Source of the DNA: an uncultured beta proteobacterium
GTDB taxonomy: Bacteria; Pseudomonadota; Gammaproteobacteria; Burkholderiales; Burkholderiaceae_C
NCBI GenBank assembly: GCA_903945325.1
Contig: CAJAVE010000006.1
Coordinates: 1-38,684 of the forward strand
DNA: 38,684 nucleotides
Direction of reading: 5' to 3'
Positions 15,813 through 24,331 of this stretch are shown piece by piece. Each line of letters opens with the position of its first letter. Positions within the stretch are counted from its first letter, which is position 1. The translations under genes and the position numbers were made by a program. The notes under the pieces are model-generated. The model saw only the letters and a list, made by a program, of their open reading frames with translations. It did not search any database and was not told the origin of the DNA.

Positions 15813-16691
15813 TCAGATCTGCCCCGTCCAGTCGTTGTCGTGGCGGTAAAAGGCTGCCTGCATCTCGGCGACCCAGTCCGCTGGCAGCGGCCCCCTGTTC
15901 GCCCATTGAAGGCTGTGCTTCAGGTGCGTGGCGCTGGCGGTGCCCACAACCGCGGCACTGACGCCCGGGAATGACAGCGAAAAGCGCAGCGAAATTTCAC
16001 CCCATTCCAGACCCCGGTTGTCCAGGCCCATTGCTTGCCAGCGTGTCCAGTATTCCTCGCAATAGTCACCCACCGGGCGTTCTGCAAAGCGCCACGGATG
16101 GTTGGCTACGGCGCGCTTGGCGATGAAGCCTTTGTCTTTCATAGCGGGCAATGCGGTTTGCACGATGCGCTGGTCGCAGATATTCAGCGACGCCATGAAG
16201 CCATCGAACCGGCCGCACGCGACTGCCCAGGCCAGGTCGTCGTTTTCGCCAGAGTAGGCCATAGCGCGCACCTTGCCAGCGCGTTTGGCCGCCTCCAGCG
16301 CGTCTATCACGTTCGTTTGCTCCAGTACCTGGAGTGGGCAGGAGTGGAAATGGGCAATATCCAGGTAATCGGTGCGCAGCAACTTCAGGGCCTGCTCAAT
16401 GCCCGCCGTGATGCAAGGCCCCGTCCAGTCTGCAACGCCCGGAACGCCATAGCCCAGCTTAGTTGACAAAACCACTTCACTGCGCCGCGCGGCCAGGTGG
16501 CGCCCGATGCGCTTTTCGGAAATGCCGTAGCTCGGTGCCGTGTCAAACAGGTTGATGCCAGCGTCCACGGCCGTATTGAGCATTTTGCCCACGTCGGCAT
16601 CATCGAGCTGCGGGTTGCCAATTTGTGCGGCGCCCAGGCCCAGCGGGTGGATGTAAATGTTGGTGTTACCGTAACGGCGTGGGGGTGGCAT
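15813..16691 (-). CDS. Aldo/keto reductase
   Basis: The 292-residue protein begins MPPPRRYGNTNIYIHPLGLGAAQIG. It shows the aldo/keto reductase tetrad: Asp and Tyr in LFDTAPSYG, Lys in VVLSTKLGYG and His in IAHFHSC. The C-terminal NADP-binding block is AAVVGTASATHLKHSL. It would reduce sugar or other carbonyl substrates with NADPH in the cytoplasm; the substrate is not evident. An open frame continues upstream into the pullulanase gene; the ATG at 16691 is chosen because the family starts a few residues before the RYGNT strand. It lies 31 nt downstream of the pullulanase gene on the same strand, so it may be in the same transcript. Confidence 0.85.
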   Translation of the reverse strand: MPPPRRYGNTNIYIHPLGLGAAQIGNPQLDDADVGKMLNTAVDAGINLFDTAPSYGISEKRIGRHLAARRSEVVLSTKLGYGVPGVADWTGPCITAGIEQALKLLRTDYLDIAHFHSCPLQVLEQTNVIDALEAAKRAGKVRAMAYSGENDDLAWAVACGRFDGFMASLNICDQRIVQTALPAMKDKGFIAKRAVANHPWRFAERPVGDYCEEYWTRWQAMGLDNRGLEWGEISLRFSLSFPGVSAAVVGTASATHLKHSLQWANRGPLPADWVAEMQAAFYRHDNDWTGQI

Positions 16692-16722
16692 GGAGTCGGT
16701 TTGTTGAATGTGGAGTTGACGG

Positions 16723-19545
16723 TCAGCGGACAATGAATACCGCTGTGCTTCGCGCGGGCACGGTAAAGCGCCCGGTGCTGGACTCAGCCCGTGCGCCGTC
16801 GCGCACGCGGGCATCAGCGCCTGTGCTTGCAGCCTGCACCGGGTGCAACTGGTAGGCTTTCTTGGCTTCCTCAGGCAGGGTGACGTCATGGGCCACTTTG
16901 TCCACATTGATCAGGTATAGCAGGTCGTTGAAATTCGCACCCGCGTAGCCTTTGCCATTCACATGGCCCACCAGTACCACCGGGTTTTGCTTGGGTCCGG
17001 TATTGGGGAAGGTGAGGCGCTGGCGGATGTCATTCGCGGTGCGCAGGCGCAGCAAGCGGGTGCTGGCGCGTAGGGTCAGCAGGTCGCGCGTCATATCCCG
17101 GGCGAAGGCGATGTCAGCCGCAGTGGGACGCAGAGCTGCGTTGGCCAGCAGCGGCTGCATCAGTGGCCAGCTCTCACGGTTGTCGCCTTTGGGTGGCAGA
17201 CCGGTGCCAAAGTAGTTGGTCTGGTAAGTCCAGTCCAGGCGGTTGAACCAGTCTCCGGAGTCAAAACTGTTTCGGTCCATGGACTTGGAGCGGAGCACGT
17301 CTATGCCCGCGTGGAAGTAGGCCACACCCTGGCTGAGTGCGGTGATGGCCACGCCCAACATTTGTACACGGGCGCGGTCTTCGGTACTGGTGCCTACCGG
17401 TAGTTTGAACGCGTTGCTGTCATACAGCGTCTGGTTGTCGTGGTTCTCAACATAGTTCACCACTTCAGACGGCTCGCTGGCGTAGCCCGCTGGCTGCCCG
17501 GCATAGTCAATCTGGGCCAGTGTCTTTTGCTCGCCAGTGTGGGTCAGCATCTCGTAGTTGCGAATCGAGCCAGCCAAGCCCACACGGACCATGTCAGCGG
17601 TGCGTAGAAGGTCTTCTTGCGTTGATTTGGATAGCGCATTGCGGTCATACACCAGGCCATTGATGTAGCCCTGGTTACGTATCTGGGCATCGCCGTTGTC
17701 ACCGGCGCTGCCTCCTCGCACGGCGTCGCGCCCCCGATCACTGAAGGTGCCAATGCCGCTGCCGTTCAGGGAAAGCTGTGAGGCCTGGACAAAGCGTGCA
17801 CCGTTGGCCACTTCGCCAAAGTTCCAGCCTTCGCCAATCAGGTTGACATGGCGCCCTGCGGTCTTGTTCACCCGGCGTTGCAATGCCTCCATCACCTGGC
17901 GTGGCTGGTGGGCCATCAGGTCGAAGCGAAAAGAGTCGATCCGGTACTGCTTGGCCCACAGTTCTACGGAGTCGATCATGAGCTTGCCCATCATCATGTT
18001 CTCGGTGGCGGTGTTGTCGCAGCAGGTGGAGCGTTCGACGACACCCCTGGCATCTATCCGGTGGTAGTAGCCGGGAACGATACGGTCCAGCACCGACTGG
18101 TGGTGTTGGCCCGATGCGCTGGTGTGGTTGTAAACCACGTCCATGCCCACGCGCAGGCCCGCGCCATGCAGGGCCATGACCATCTGGCGCAACTCGATAA
18201 TGCGTTTGGCTCCATCACTCGCGTCACTGGCATAGTTGCCTTCTGGGGAGTTGAAGTGCAGCGGGTCGTAGCCCCAGTTGAAGCAGTCTTTGGCAGCCAC
18301 CGCAGCGACGGCGGCTTGTGGCGCCTCGCTATCGCCCTGTGATGGGGTGGCGATGGTCGGCGTGGCGCAATCCGACTCGGGTACGGAGGCAATGTCAAAA
18401 ACCGGTAGCAAGTGCACATCGGACATGCCGGCCCTGGAAAGTGCTTTGAGGTGGCGCATGCCGGCGGAATCCGGCGCAGTAAACGCCAGGTACTTGCCGC
18501 GTTGCGCCTCGGGAACGGTCAGGTCACCAATGGAGAAATCGCGCACATGCAATTCGTAGACCGACATATCCACCGGTGCCTTGACGCGCATTGGAACCGC
18601 GTGGCGATCCCAACCGGTAGGCTTGAGACGCGCATCGTTCAGGTTGGCAACGAAGCTGCGTTGTGAATCGGTGTTCAGGCTAATGGAATAGGGGTCAGTC
18701 ACGCGGTTGCGCACCACACCCACGCCAGGTACAAACACATCCACCAGATAGCTGTAGTACGTGCCGGTTCGGTTGCCGGGCAAGCGGGTGCTCCAGGTGC
18801 CCGTAGATGCATCCCGCCGCAAAGGCCATGCTGCAACGACATCACCTGTGCTGGTGTTGAAGTGGCACACGCTGGTTGCCTGCGCCGTTGGTGCCCAGAG
18901 TTTGAACTGTGTGTGGTTCGGAGACACGCTAACTCCCAGGTCCGGCGTGTGTGACGCCGCAGCATAGGCATCGTCTAGAGCGCCAGCCCACTGGACGGCG
19001 GTGGAGCTAACCACGCGAGCGGCGTCATCTTCCTGCACCAGCAGCACTTGCTGGCGGTGCAATCGGTTCAGTCGGGGCAGTTCAGCGCTCGAGACGGATA
19101 GGACAGCGCCTGCTTGCACGTATTTGAAGCGGCCGGCGATTGCGGGCGGTAGTTCGCCGCTTCGCACGTTGAGGGTCAGCTCGCCATCGGCGCCGGTCAC
19201 GGCCTCGCCAGTTTGCGCGCGCAGTTGGCCGTTAGCTGAATGGTATAGCTTGTAGCGGCCATTGGCCGTGGCACCAGGCCATTGCAGAAATTGGCGACTG
19301 AGCCAGACAGCTTGCAGCGACAGTGGGGTGGTTTGTGTCGTGGTGCCTGCTGGTACGGCGTGCAGCACGGTTTGAAACGCGCCCGCACTGCAGGCCGCCA
19401 TCAGTGCGTCGCCCGCAGGCGCTGCCGCTGCTACGCCGCTGATAGCGAGCAGCAGGCAGGCCGCAAGTGTCTGGACGCGATACCGATTGACCATTTGGAG
19501 TCGGAACATGCCTACATTGGATTTCTTATCAATTTTCATGGGCAA
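16723..19545 (-). CDS. pulA: Pullulanase-type alpha-1,6-glucosidase (GH13), exported
   Basis: The protein has 940 residues. A signal peptide (LAACLLLAISGVAAAAPAG, ending near residue 44) exports it. A CBM48 domain (about 203-300, with FKLWAPTAQ) precedes the GH13 barrel. The catalytic residues are Asp542 (SFRFDLMAH), Glu572 (LIGEGWNFG) and the transition-state Asp in VNYVENHDNQT; VGMDVVYNHT is region I. This is the pullulanase/limit-dextrinase subtype, which hydrolyses alpha-1,6 branches in pullulan, glycogen and amylopectin. At 940 residues it is shorter than Klebsiella pullulanase, and I see no lipobox. The first Met lies well before the hydrophobic core; Met13 or Met18 could also be the start. 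It diverges from the amylase gene. Confidence 0.92.
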   Translation of the reverse strand: MPMKIDKKSNVGMFRLQMVNRYRVQTLAACLLLAISGVAAAAPAGDALMAACSAGAFQTVLHAVPAGTTTQTTPLSLQAVWLSRQFLQWPGATANGRYKLYHSANGQLRAQTGEAVTGADGELTLNVRSGELPPAIAGRFKYVQAGAVLSVSSAELPRLNRLHRQQVLLVQEDDAARVVSSTAVQWAGALDDAYAAASHTPDLGVSVSPNHTQFKLWAPTAQATSVCHFNTSTGDVVAAWPLRRDASTGTWSTRLPGNRTGTYYSYLVDVFVPGVGVVRNRVTDPYSISLNTDSQRSFVANLNDARLKPTGWDRHAVPMRVKAPVDMSVYELHVRDFSIGDLTVPEAQRGKYLAFTAPDSAGMRHLKALSRAGMSDVHLLPVFDIASVPESDCATPTIATPSQGDSEAPQAAVAAVAAKDCFNWGYDPLHFNSPEGNYASDASDGAKRIIELRQMVMALHGAGLRVGMDVVYNHTSASGQHHQSVLDRIVPGYYHRIDARGVVERSTCCDNTATENMMMGKLMIDSVELWAKQYRIDSFRFDLMAHQPRQVMEALQRRVNKTAGRHVNLIGEGWNFGEVANGARFVQASQLSLNGSGIGTFSDRGRDAVRGGSAGDNGDAQIRNQGYINGLVYDRNALSKSTQEDLLRTADMVRVGLAGSIRNYEMLTHTGEQKTLAQIDYAGQPAGYASEPSEVVNYVENHDNQTLYDSNAFKLPVGTSTEDRARVQMLGVAITALSQGVAYFHAGIDVLRSKSMDRNSFDSGDWFNRLDWTYQTNYFGTGLPPKGDNRESWPLMQPLLANAALRPTAADIAFARDMTRDLLTLRASTRLLRLRTANDIRQRLTFPNTGPKQNPVVLVGHVNGKGYAGANFNDLLYLINVDKVAHDVTLPEEAKKAYQLHPVQAASTGADARVRDGARAESSTGRFTVPARSTAVFIVR

Positions 19546-19663
19546 ATAGGGCCTGCAGCCTCCGTGGAATATGCGCGAGCAGCTATCAACTGAATAGCGT
19601 TACTGGACGAACCGCATGGCGACTGGCGCAGAACTGGGCTTCTGGCCTGTTGCTTTCACGGTA

Positions 19664-19678
19664 GATATTGGTAATATC
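19664..19678. promoter_or_regulatory. Candidate operator palindrome, pulA/amylase divergent region
   Basis: GATATT-GGT-AATATC is a perfect 6-bp inverted repeat with a 3-nt spacer. It lies in the 232-nt region between the divergent pullulanase and amylase genes. It could be a regulator site, but no regulator is nearby and short AT palindromes are frequent by chance. Confidence 0.3.
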
Positions 19679-19755
19679 ATTACATAAACGAAGCGCCAAG
19701 GATGAATTGAGAATGAAATTGTTTTTGGATCTAACCATTTTAAAAATCTCATCAA

Positions 19756-19768
19756 GTAGTTTTACTAC
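19756..19768. promoter_or_regulatory. Candidate operator palindrome upstream of the amylase gene
   Basis: GTAGT-TTT-ACTAC is a perfect 5-bp inverted repeat ending 9 nt before the amylase ATG. In that position a bound regulator would block initiation. A related ACTAC/GTAGT palindrome occurs at 23946-23958. Confidence 0.35.
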
Positions 19769-19777
19769 ATTTATTCC

Positions 19778-21454
19778 ATGAATTTCTTCCCCGTCCATGT
19801 GCCTGGTGGATTCCCTTTGCTCGAATGGGTCACCGCGCGGTCAGTTTGGGTTGCAATGGGTTTTGGGTTGGGGCTCTTCGCCTCTGGTGCAAGCCAGGCT
19901 GCAGACGCGCCCGCTGGAGTTGCACCCCACAACGTGGTGATCGACGTCAGCCCGGTGCCAGAAATCCGGCAACCCAGTACCTTGCAGTCAGGCTGGCAGC
20001 GTGGTGCCTTCATGGAAGTGTTTGTGCGTGCCTACAAGGACAGCAATGGCGACGGCGTGGGCGACCTCAAGGGCTTGACGCAGCAACTGGATTACCTGAA
20101 AGACCTGGGCGTCAAAGGCATCTGGCTCATGCCCATCACCGCGAGTGCCGATGGCGACCACGGCTATGCCACCACCGACTTTCGCGCCATTGAGCCCGCC
20201 TACGGCACGCTGGAGGATTTTGACGAGCTGCTGCGCCAGGCGCATGCCAGGGGCATTGGCGTCATCATGGATTACGTCATCAACCACAGCGCGCGCACGC
20301 ACCCCTTGTTTGCCAGTGCCCAAACAGGCCCCGCCAGCCCGTTCTACGACTGGTTTGTGTGGGAAAAAGAAACGCCGGCAGGCTGGGACATCTGGGGCAA
20401 GAACCCATGGACCAGCACGCCCCAGGGCAATTACTTTGGTACCTTCGGGCCGCACATGCCCGACTTCAATTTCCGCAACCCTGCGGTGCTGGCTTACCAC
20501 CAGAGCAGTCTGCGTTTCTGGCTGAATCGGGGGCTGGATGGGTACCGTCTTGACGCGGTTCCGCACCTGGTGGAGAACAGCGCCAAAGACTGGAATGACC
20601 AGCCTGAGAGCCGCCGCCTGACCGGTGAACTGACGGCGCTGATCACTGCCTACCCGCGGCGCCACGTCGTGTGTGAGGCCACGGCCAATCCGCAGGTTTA
20701 TGCCGCGTCCGATATTTGTGGCAGTGCCTTTGCGTTCGGGCTGGAGCGCAACATTGTCAAAGCCGCCAAGGGAGACAAAAAGGCCATACGGGCGGTGGCC
20801 GATTACTTCACCACTGCGCCGCAGACCATGGCGACCTTCGTCGGCAACCACGATATTTTTGCCGGTGCCCGCCTGTGGGACCAGTTGCGCGGCAACCGCG
20901 CACAGTACAAGCTGGCTGCGGCGTCGTACCTGTTGCAACCGGGAACGCCCTTCATTTACTACGGCGAAGAGGTTGGCATGGCGGGACTGGTCAGCTTGCC
21001 CGGGGATGAACCGTTGCGCGCACCCATGAGCTGGTCAGCGGACTCACAGCGTGGCGGCTTCACCACCGGCAACCCGTTCCGGCCGGTAGCGCCCAATGTG
21101 GCGCGTTACAACGTGGCTGCGCAACTGGCCGACCCCCATTCGCTGCTGTCGTTCTACAAGAGCATGCTGTCACTGCGCAACACCCTGCCGTCACTCGCCA
21201 GTGGCAGCTACGATGCACCGAAGGTGCAGGGCAGGGTGATGGCATACCGCCGCACGCTGGGCGCAGAGACCACACTGGTAGTGACCAACTACGGCAAGAA
21301 GTCCGCAATCATGCGCCTGGATCAACTGGCGGCTGGTGCACAGTTTGTGCCAGTTTTTCCCAACGGTGGCAAGGCGGTCGCTGCCAATGCACAAGGCGCC
21401 CTCAATGTGCGCCTGCCAGCCCAGTCCGTGCGCGTGTACGCGCTCAAAACCTGA
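19778..21454 (+). CDS. GH13 alpha-amylase-family enzyme, exported
   Basis: The protein has 558 residues. A signal peptide (VAMGFGLGLFASGASQAAD) with a possible cut after SQA sends it to the periplasm or outside. GH13 conserved regions are seen: VIMDYVINHS (region I), GYRLDAVPH with the nucleophile Asp259, HVVCEATANPQ with acid Glu300, and TFVGNHDI with Asp359. The barrel is followed by a C-terminal beta domain with VTNYGKKSAIMRL. The layout resembles periplasmic or secreted maltodextrin-acting alpha-amylases and alpha-glucosidases; exact specificity cannot be fixed. It diverges from pulA and is followed by GH31 after 36 nt. The start has no clear ribosome binding site. Confidence 0.9.
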   Translation: MNFFPVHVPGGFPLLEWVTARSVWVAMGFGLGLFASGASQAADAPAGVAPHNVVIDVSPVPEIRQPSTLQSGWQRGAFMEVFVRAYKDSNGDGVGDLKGLTQQLDYLKDLGVKGIWLMPITASADGDHGYATTDFRAIEPAYGTLEDFDELLRQAHARGIGVIMDYVINHSARTHPLFASAQTGPASPFYDWFVWEKETPAGWDIWGKNPWTSTPQGNYFGTFGPHMPDFNFRNPAVLAYHQSSLRFWLNRGLDGYRLDAVPHLVENSAKDWNDQPESRRLTGELTALITAYPRRHVVCEATANPQVYAASDICGSAFAFGLERNIVKAAKGDKKAIRAVADYFTTAPQTMATFVGNHDIFAGARLWDQLRGNRAQYKLAAASYLLQPGTPFIYYGEEVGMAGLVSLPGDEPLRAPMSWSADSQRGGFTTGNPFRPVAPNVARYNVAAQLADPHSLLSFYKSMLSLRNTLPSLASGSYDAPKVQGRVMAYRRTLGAETTLVVTNYGKKSAIMRLDQLAAGAQFVPVFPNGGKAVAANAQGALNVRLPAQSVRVYALKT

Positions 21455-21490
21455 GTTTCGAACCACGGGCCACACCATTGCCTTCGCGCC

Positions 21491-23854
21491 ATGTACTTCA
21501 ACAAAATCCGCCACCCCTCCAATTTCACATTTGCCCGTTCGTGTAACAACGGCGCGCTGGCCATGGGCGCCAAGCCGGTGCAAGCCAACGTGCGCGACCT
21601 GGGTGAGGATGTCTTCCATGTGGAGTTGACCGATACCGCACGATGGCCACTGGATGCACGGGTGCTGCCTTTGCATGAAGGCGCGTTTGTGAACACAACC
21701 TCACGCTGCCAGCTCGCCGTGTCCGCCACAGGAAATCTGGCATTGACCGGTGCTGCGGGCGAGCCGTTGCTGTCGGGGCTGGAGGGCGCTTGTCTGGGCG
21801 TGTGCGGCAACGCCTGGATGGTGCAGTTTGCGCGCCAGTCCGAGATGCGCTTCTTTGGGCAGGGGGAAAAAACGACTGGGTTGGAGAAATCTGGCAAGCG
21901 TACCAAGTTCTGGAACGCTGATGTGTGGGCCGACCACGCCATGCACAGCATCGAGCACGGCCAGGCCGACCCGCAGTACGCTTCCATTCCCTACCTGCTG
22001 GTGCGCCAGGGTGAACAGTGGGTGGGTATTCTGGTGGACCACCCCGGCGCCGTGTTCATGGACACGGGTTCCAACTGGTTTTTCTTCGGTAAGGATGACC
22101 AGAATGCACCACCCGCGTTCTGGCTGGGAGCCGATCAGGGCGTTCCCGCGTTCTACGTCATCGCTGGAGACAGTGTGGCATCGGTCACCCAGCGTTTGCA
22201 GCGTCTGGTGGGCACCACGCCACTGCCCCCACTGTGGTCGCTGGGCCACCACCAAAGCCGTTGGGGTTACGCCGGTACGCAACATTTGAAGCAACTCGAT
22301 GCGGCGTTTACCGCGCATGGGTTTCCGAATGACGGTTTGTGGCTGGACATCGACTACATGGACCATTTCAAGGTCTTCACCACCAGTGCCGAGCACTTTG
22401 AAGACCTTGCAAACGACCTGAAAGCCTTGCAGGCCAATGGTCGGCGTATCGTGCCCATTCTGGACCCTGGCGTAAAGGTGGATGCGGGCTACGAGGTGGC
22501 TGCCAGCGGGCAGGCGGCCGACATCTTTTGCCACAACCCCGAAGGGCAGCCATTTGTGGGTTTTGTGTGGCCGGGGCGCACCTGGTTTCCGGACTACTCT
22601 TTGCCTGAAGGGCGCGACTGGTGGTCCACCTACGCCAAGGCATTTCGGGTGTCCGGGTTCGATGGTGCCTGGCTGGACATGAACGACCCCAGCACCGGTG
22701 CCGCCGAACTGGATGACATGCTGTTCCAGCGTGGCGCGTGGCCGCACTGGACCTATCACAACCAATACGCCACCGGCATGGCACAGGCCACGCGCGACGG
22801 GTTTCTGGCGGCACGTCCGGATGAGCGCCCGTTCCTGTTGGCCCGCAGTGCCTACACCGGCTCCAGCCGTTTCACCGCGGTGTGGACCGGTGACAACTTC
22901 AGCAGCTGGCACCACTTGCGCACCAGCATCCATTGCAGCCTGAATCTGGCGCTGTCCGGCATTCCATTCAATGGCCCCGATGTGCCCGGTTTTGGCGGTC
23001 ACGCGGACAAGGATCTGGCTGTGGCCTGGTACAAGGCGGGTTGCCTGTTTCCGTTCTTCAGGAACCACGCCTGCGCGGGCACGACCGCCCAAGAGCCATG
23101 GGGTTTTGGGTCTGAGGCACTTGACACCATTCGCCACCATGTGTGCCTGCGCTACAAGCTTCTTCCTTATTTCTACCAGCTGTGGAACGATCAGGAACAG
23201 CACGGTGCTGCCGTCATGCGCCCCTTGTTTTATGACTTTCCCAACACGGATGGCATGGAGTTGGACGGCGTGGATGACCAGTTCCTGATCGGCCCGGCCA
23301 TCATGCAGGCGCCCATCGTGCAGCAGGGCCAGCTAAGCCGATTTGTTACCTTGCCCGGGGATGGGCGGTGGATGGACGCCAACTCCGGTCAGTTTCTCGC
23401 CGCTGGGCGCACCATTCATGTGACCAGTTCGGCAGACAGTACACCCATTTACCTGCGCGAAGGCAGCCTGTTGCCCATGCAACCAGGCGTGCGCACCAGC
23501 CCTGCCAATGACCTGTCAGACATCGAACTGCATGTGATTCTGGGCCAGGGCAGCACATGCGAGGCAACGTTGAATTTCGTGACTGACGATGGATTGAGCT
23601 ACGGATACCAGCGCGGCGAACGTAGCGCCTATTTCCTGCGTGTGCGGCGCGAAGGCAACCTCTTGGAACTCGATGTAAAAACTTTGCAGACAGGGTGGAA
23701 GCCTTTGCGTTTGTGGGTAGTGGGTTACGACGGTGCCGATCGGGTTACGCTCAATGTTGATAGTGAAATTTCGACTTTGACATTGGTTCCAAAAACTTGG
23801 CGAATGAGCGGCAGAGAGCTGGCAGTAGGAGTCAGTGCTGTGGCTTGTATTTGA
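21491..23854 (+). CDS. GH31 alpha-glucosidase
   Basis: The protein has 787 residues and no signal peptide, so it acts in the cytoplasm. The GH31 barrel shows LWLDIDYMDHFKVF, the nucleophile Asp396 (GAWLDMNDP) and the acid/base Asp468 (VWTGDNFSSW). FRNH (in LFPFFRNHACAG) and RYKLLPYFYQLWN, typical of the family, follow, then beta domains including TPIYLREGSLLP. GH31 alpha-glucosidases release glucose from the non-reducing end of maltose-type oligosaccharides. Placed directly behind the amylase gene, it would finish the maltodextrins made outside. No maltose transporter is in the window. Confidence 0.92.
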   Translation: MYFNKIRHPSNFTFARSCNNGALAMGAKPVQANVRDLGEDVFHVELTDTARWPLDARVLPLHEGAFVNTTSRCQLAVSATGNLALTGAAGEPLLSGLEGACLGVCGNAWMVQFARQSEMRFFGQGEKTTGLEKSGKRTKFWNADVWADHAMHSIEHGQADPQYASIPYLLVRQGEQWVGILVDHPGAVFMDTGSNWFFFGKDDQNAPPAFWLGADQGVPAFYVIAGDSVASVTQRLQRLVGTTPLPPLWSLGHHQSRWGYAGTQHLKQLDAAFTAHGFPNDGLWLDIDYMDHFKVFTTSAEHFEDLANDLKALQANGRRIVPILDPGVKVDAGYEVAASGQAADIFCHNPEGQPFVGFVWPGRTWFPDYSLPEGRDWWSTYAKAFRVSGFDGAWLDMNDPSTGAAELDDMLFQRGAWPHWTYHNQYATGMAQATRDGFLAARPDERPFLLARSAYTGSSRFTAVWTGDNFSSWHHLRTSIHCSLNLALSGIPFNGPDVPGFGGHADKDLAVAWYKAGCLFPFFRNHACAGTTAQEPWGFGSEALDTIRHHVCLRYKLLPYFYQLWNDQEQHGAAVMRPLFYDFPNTDGMELDGVDDQFLIGPAIMQAPIVQQGQLSRFVTLPGDGRWMDANSGQFLAAGRTIHVTSSADSTPIYLREGSLLPMQPGVRTSPANDLSDIELHVILGQGSTCEATLNFVTDDGLSYGYQRGERSAYFLRVRREGNLLELDVKTLQTGWKPLRLWVVGYDGADRVTLNVDSEISTLTLVPKTWRMSGRELAVGVSAVACI

Positions 23855-23945
23855 TTGACTAAAAATTGTTTTCCGTTGGTGCCTGTAGCGCTAGTGCTTT
23901 CCTATTCAAATGGGGCACAATAACAATTGTCAGGGGGCCAGCAGA

Positions 23946-23958
23946 ACTACTCAGTAGT
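23946..23958. repeat. Palindrome upstream of the small 105-aa gene
   Basis: ACTACT-C-AGTAGT is a perfect 6-bp inverted repeat 20 nt before the ATG of the gene at 23979. Its half-sites are the same ACTAC/GTAGT words as in the palindrome at 19756-19768, though in opposite order. It may be coincidence. Confidence 0.25.
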
Positions 23959-23978
23959 CCAACCGAACTGGTGTTTGA

Positions 23979-24296
23979 ATGGGTTTAAGAGACAGTTTTT
24001 GGGCAGCATTGGGCCGCGATGGTTCCGATTCGCATGATGTTGCGATGGAGCGCGTGCGCAATGCCATGTTGCGAGTGACTGATGTGTTTGGCGGCAATCA
24101 GCATAGCCGACTGGATGCAAAAATTTGCGAAGCGAAAGAAATAGCCGAGTTGTGGCATCTGCGCCCAGACATCATGCAGCTCGTCGCCGCTTCGAAGGGA
24201 GAAGAAACTGCCCGTGAATGCGTTGCCGAAATCACAGCGCTGTTCAAGAAGCACCAACTAGGCGGAGGACGAGGAGCAGGCGCACCATCCCGCTGA
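23979..24296 (+). CDS. Hypothetical 105-residue protein
   Basis: The frame starts MGLRDSFWAALGRDG and is hydrophilic and helical, without signal peptide or membrane segment. The middle reads AMLRVTDVFGGNQHSRLDAKICEAKEIAELWHLRPDIMQL and the end is Gly/Arg-rich. Its amino acid use is ordinary for a soluble cytoplasmic protein, and no overlapping frame is better. I do not recognise a family. It lies on the plus strand between the GH31 gene and the convergent end of the nagX-like gene, with which it has 35 nt between stops. Confidence 0.6.
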   Translation: MGLRDSFWAALGRDGSDSHDVAMERVRNAMLRVTDVFGGNQHSRLDAKICEAKEIAELWHLRPDIMQLVAASKGEETARECVAEITALFKKHQLGGGRGAGAPSR

Positions 24297-24331
24297 GTTT
24301 CCCGGTCCTGCCTGATTGCTGGGCTGTCACA

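Noticed and set aside
16692..16907. Longer N-terminus for the aldo/keto reductase
   Set aside because: The extension lies inside the pullulanase gene in another frame and is unlike the family; the enzyme fold starts at MPPPRRYG.
19988..20938. 316-codon minus-strand frame opposite the amylase gene
   Set aside because: Shadow of the GH13 gene; composition is His/Arg/Val-rich without motifs.
21701..23203. 500-codon minus-strand frame opposite the GH31 gene
   Set aside because: It mirrors the GC-biased codon positions of the real GH31 gene, whose catalytic motifs are clear; it shows no protein pattern of its own.
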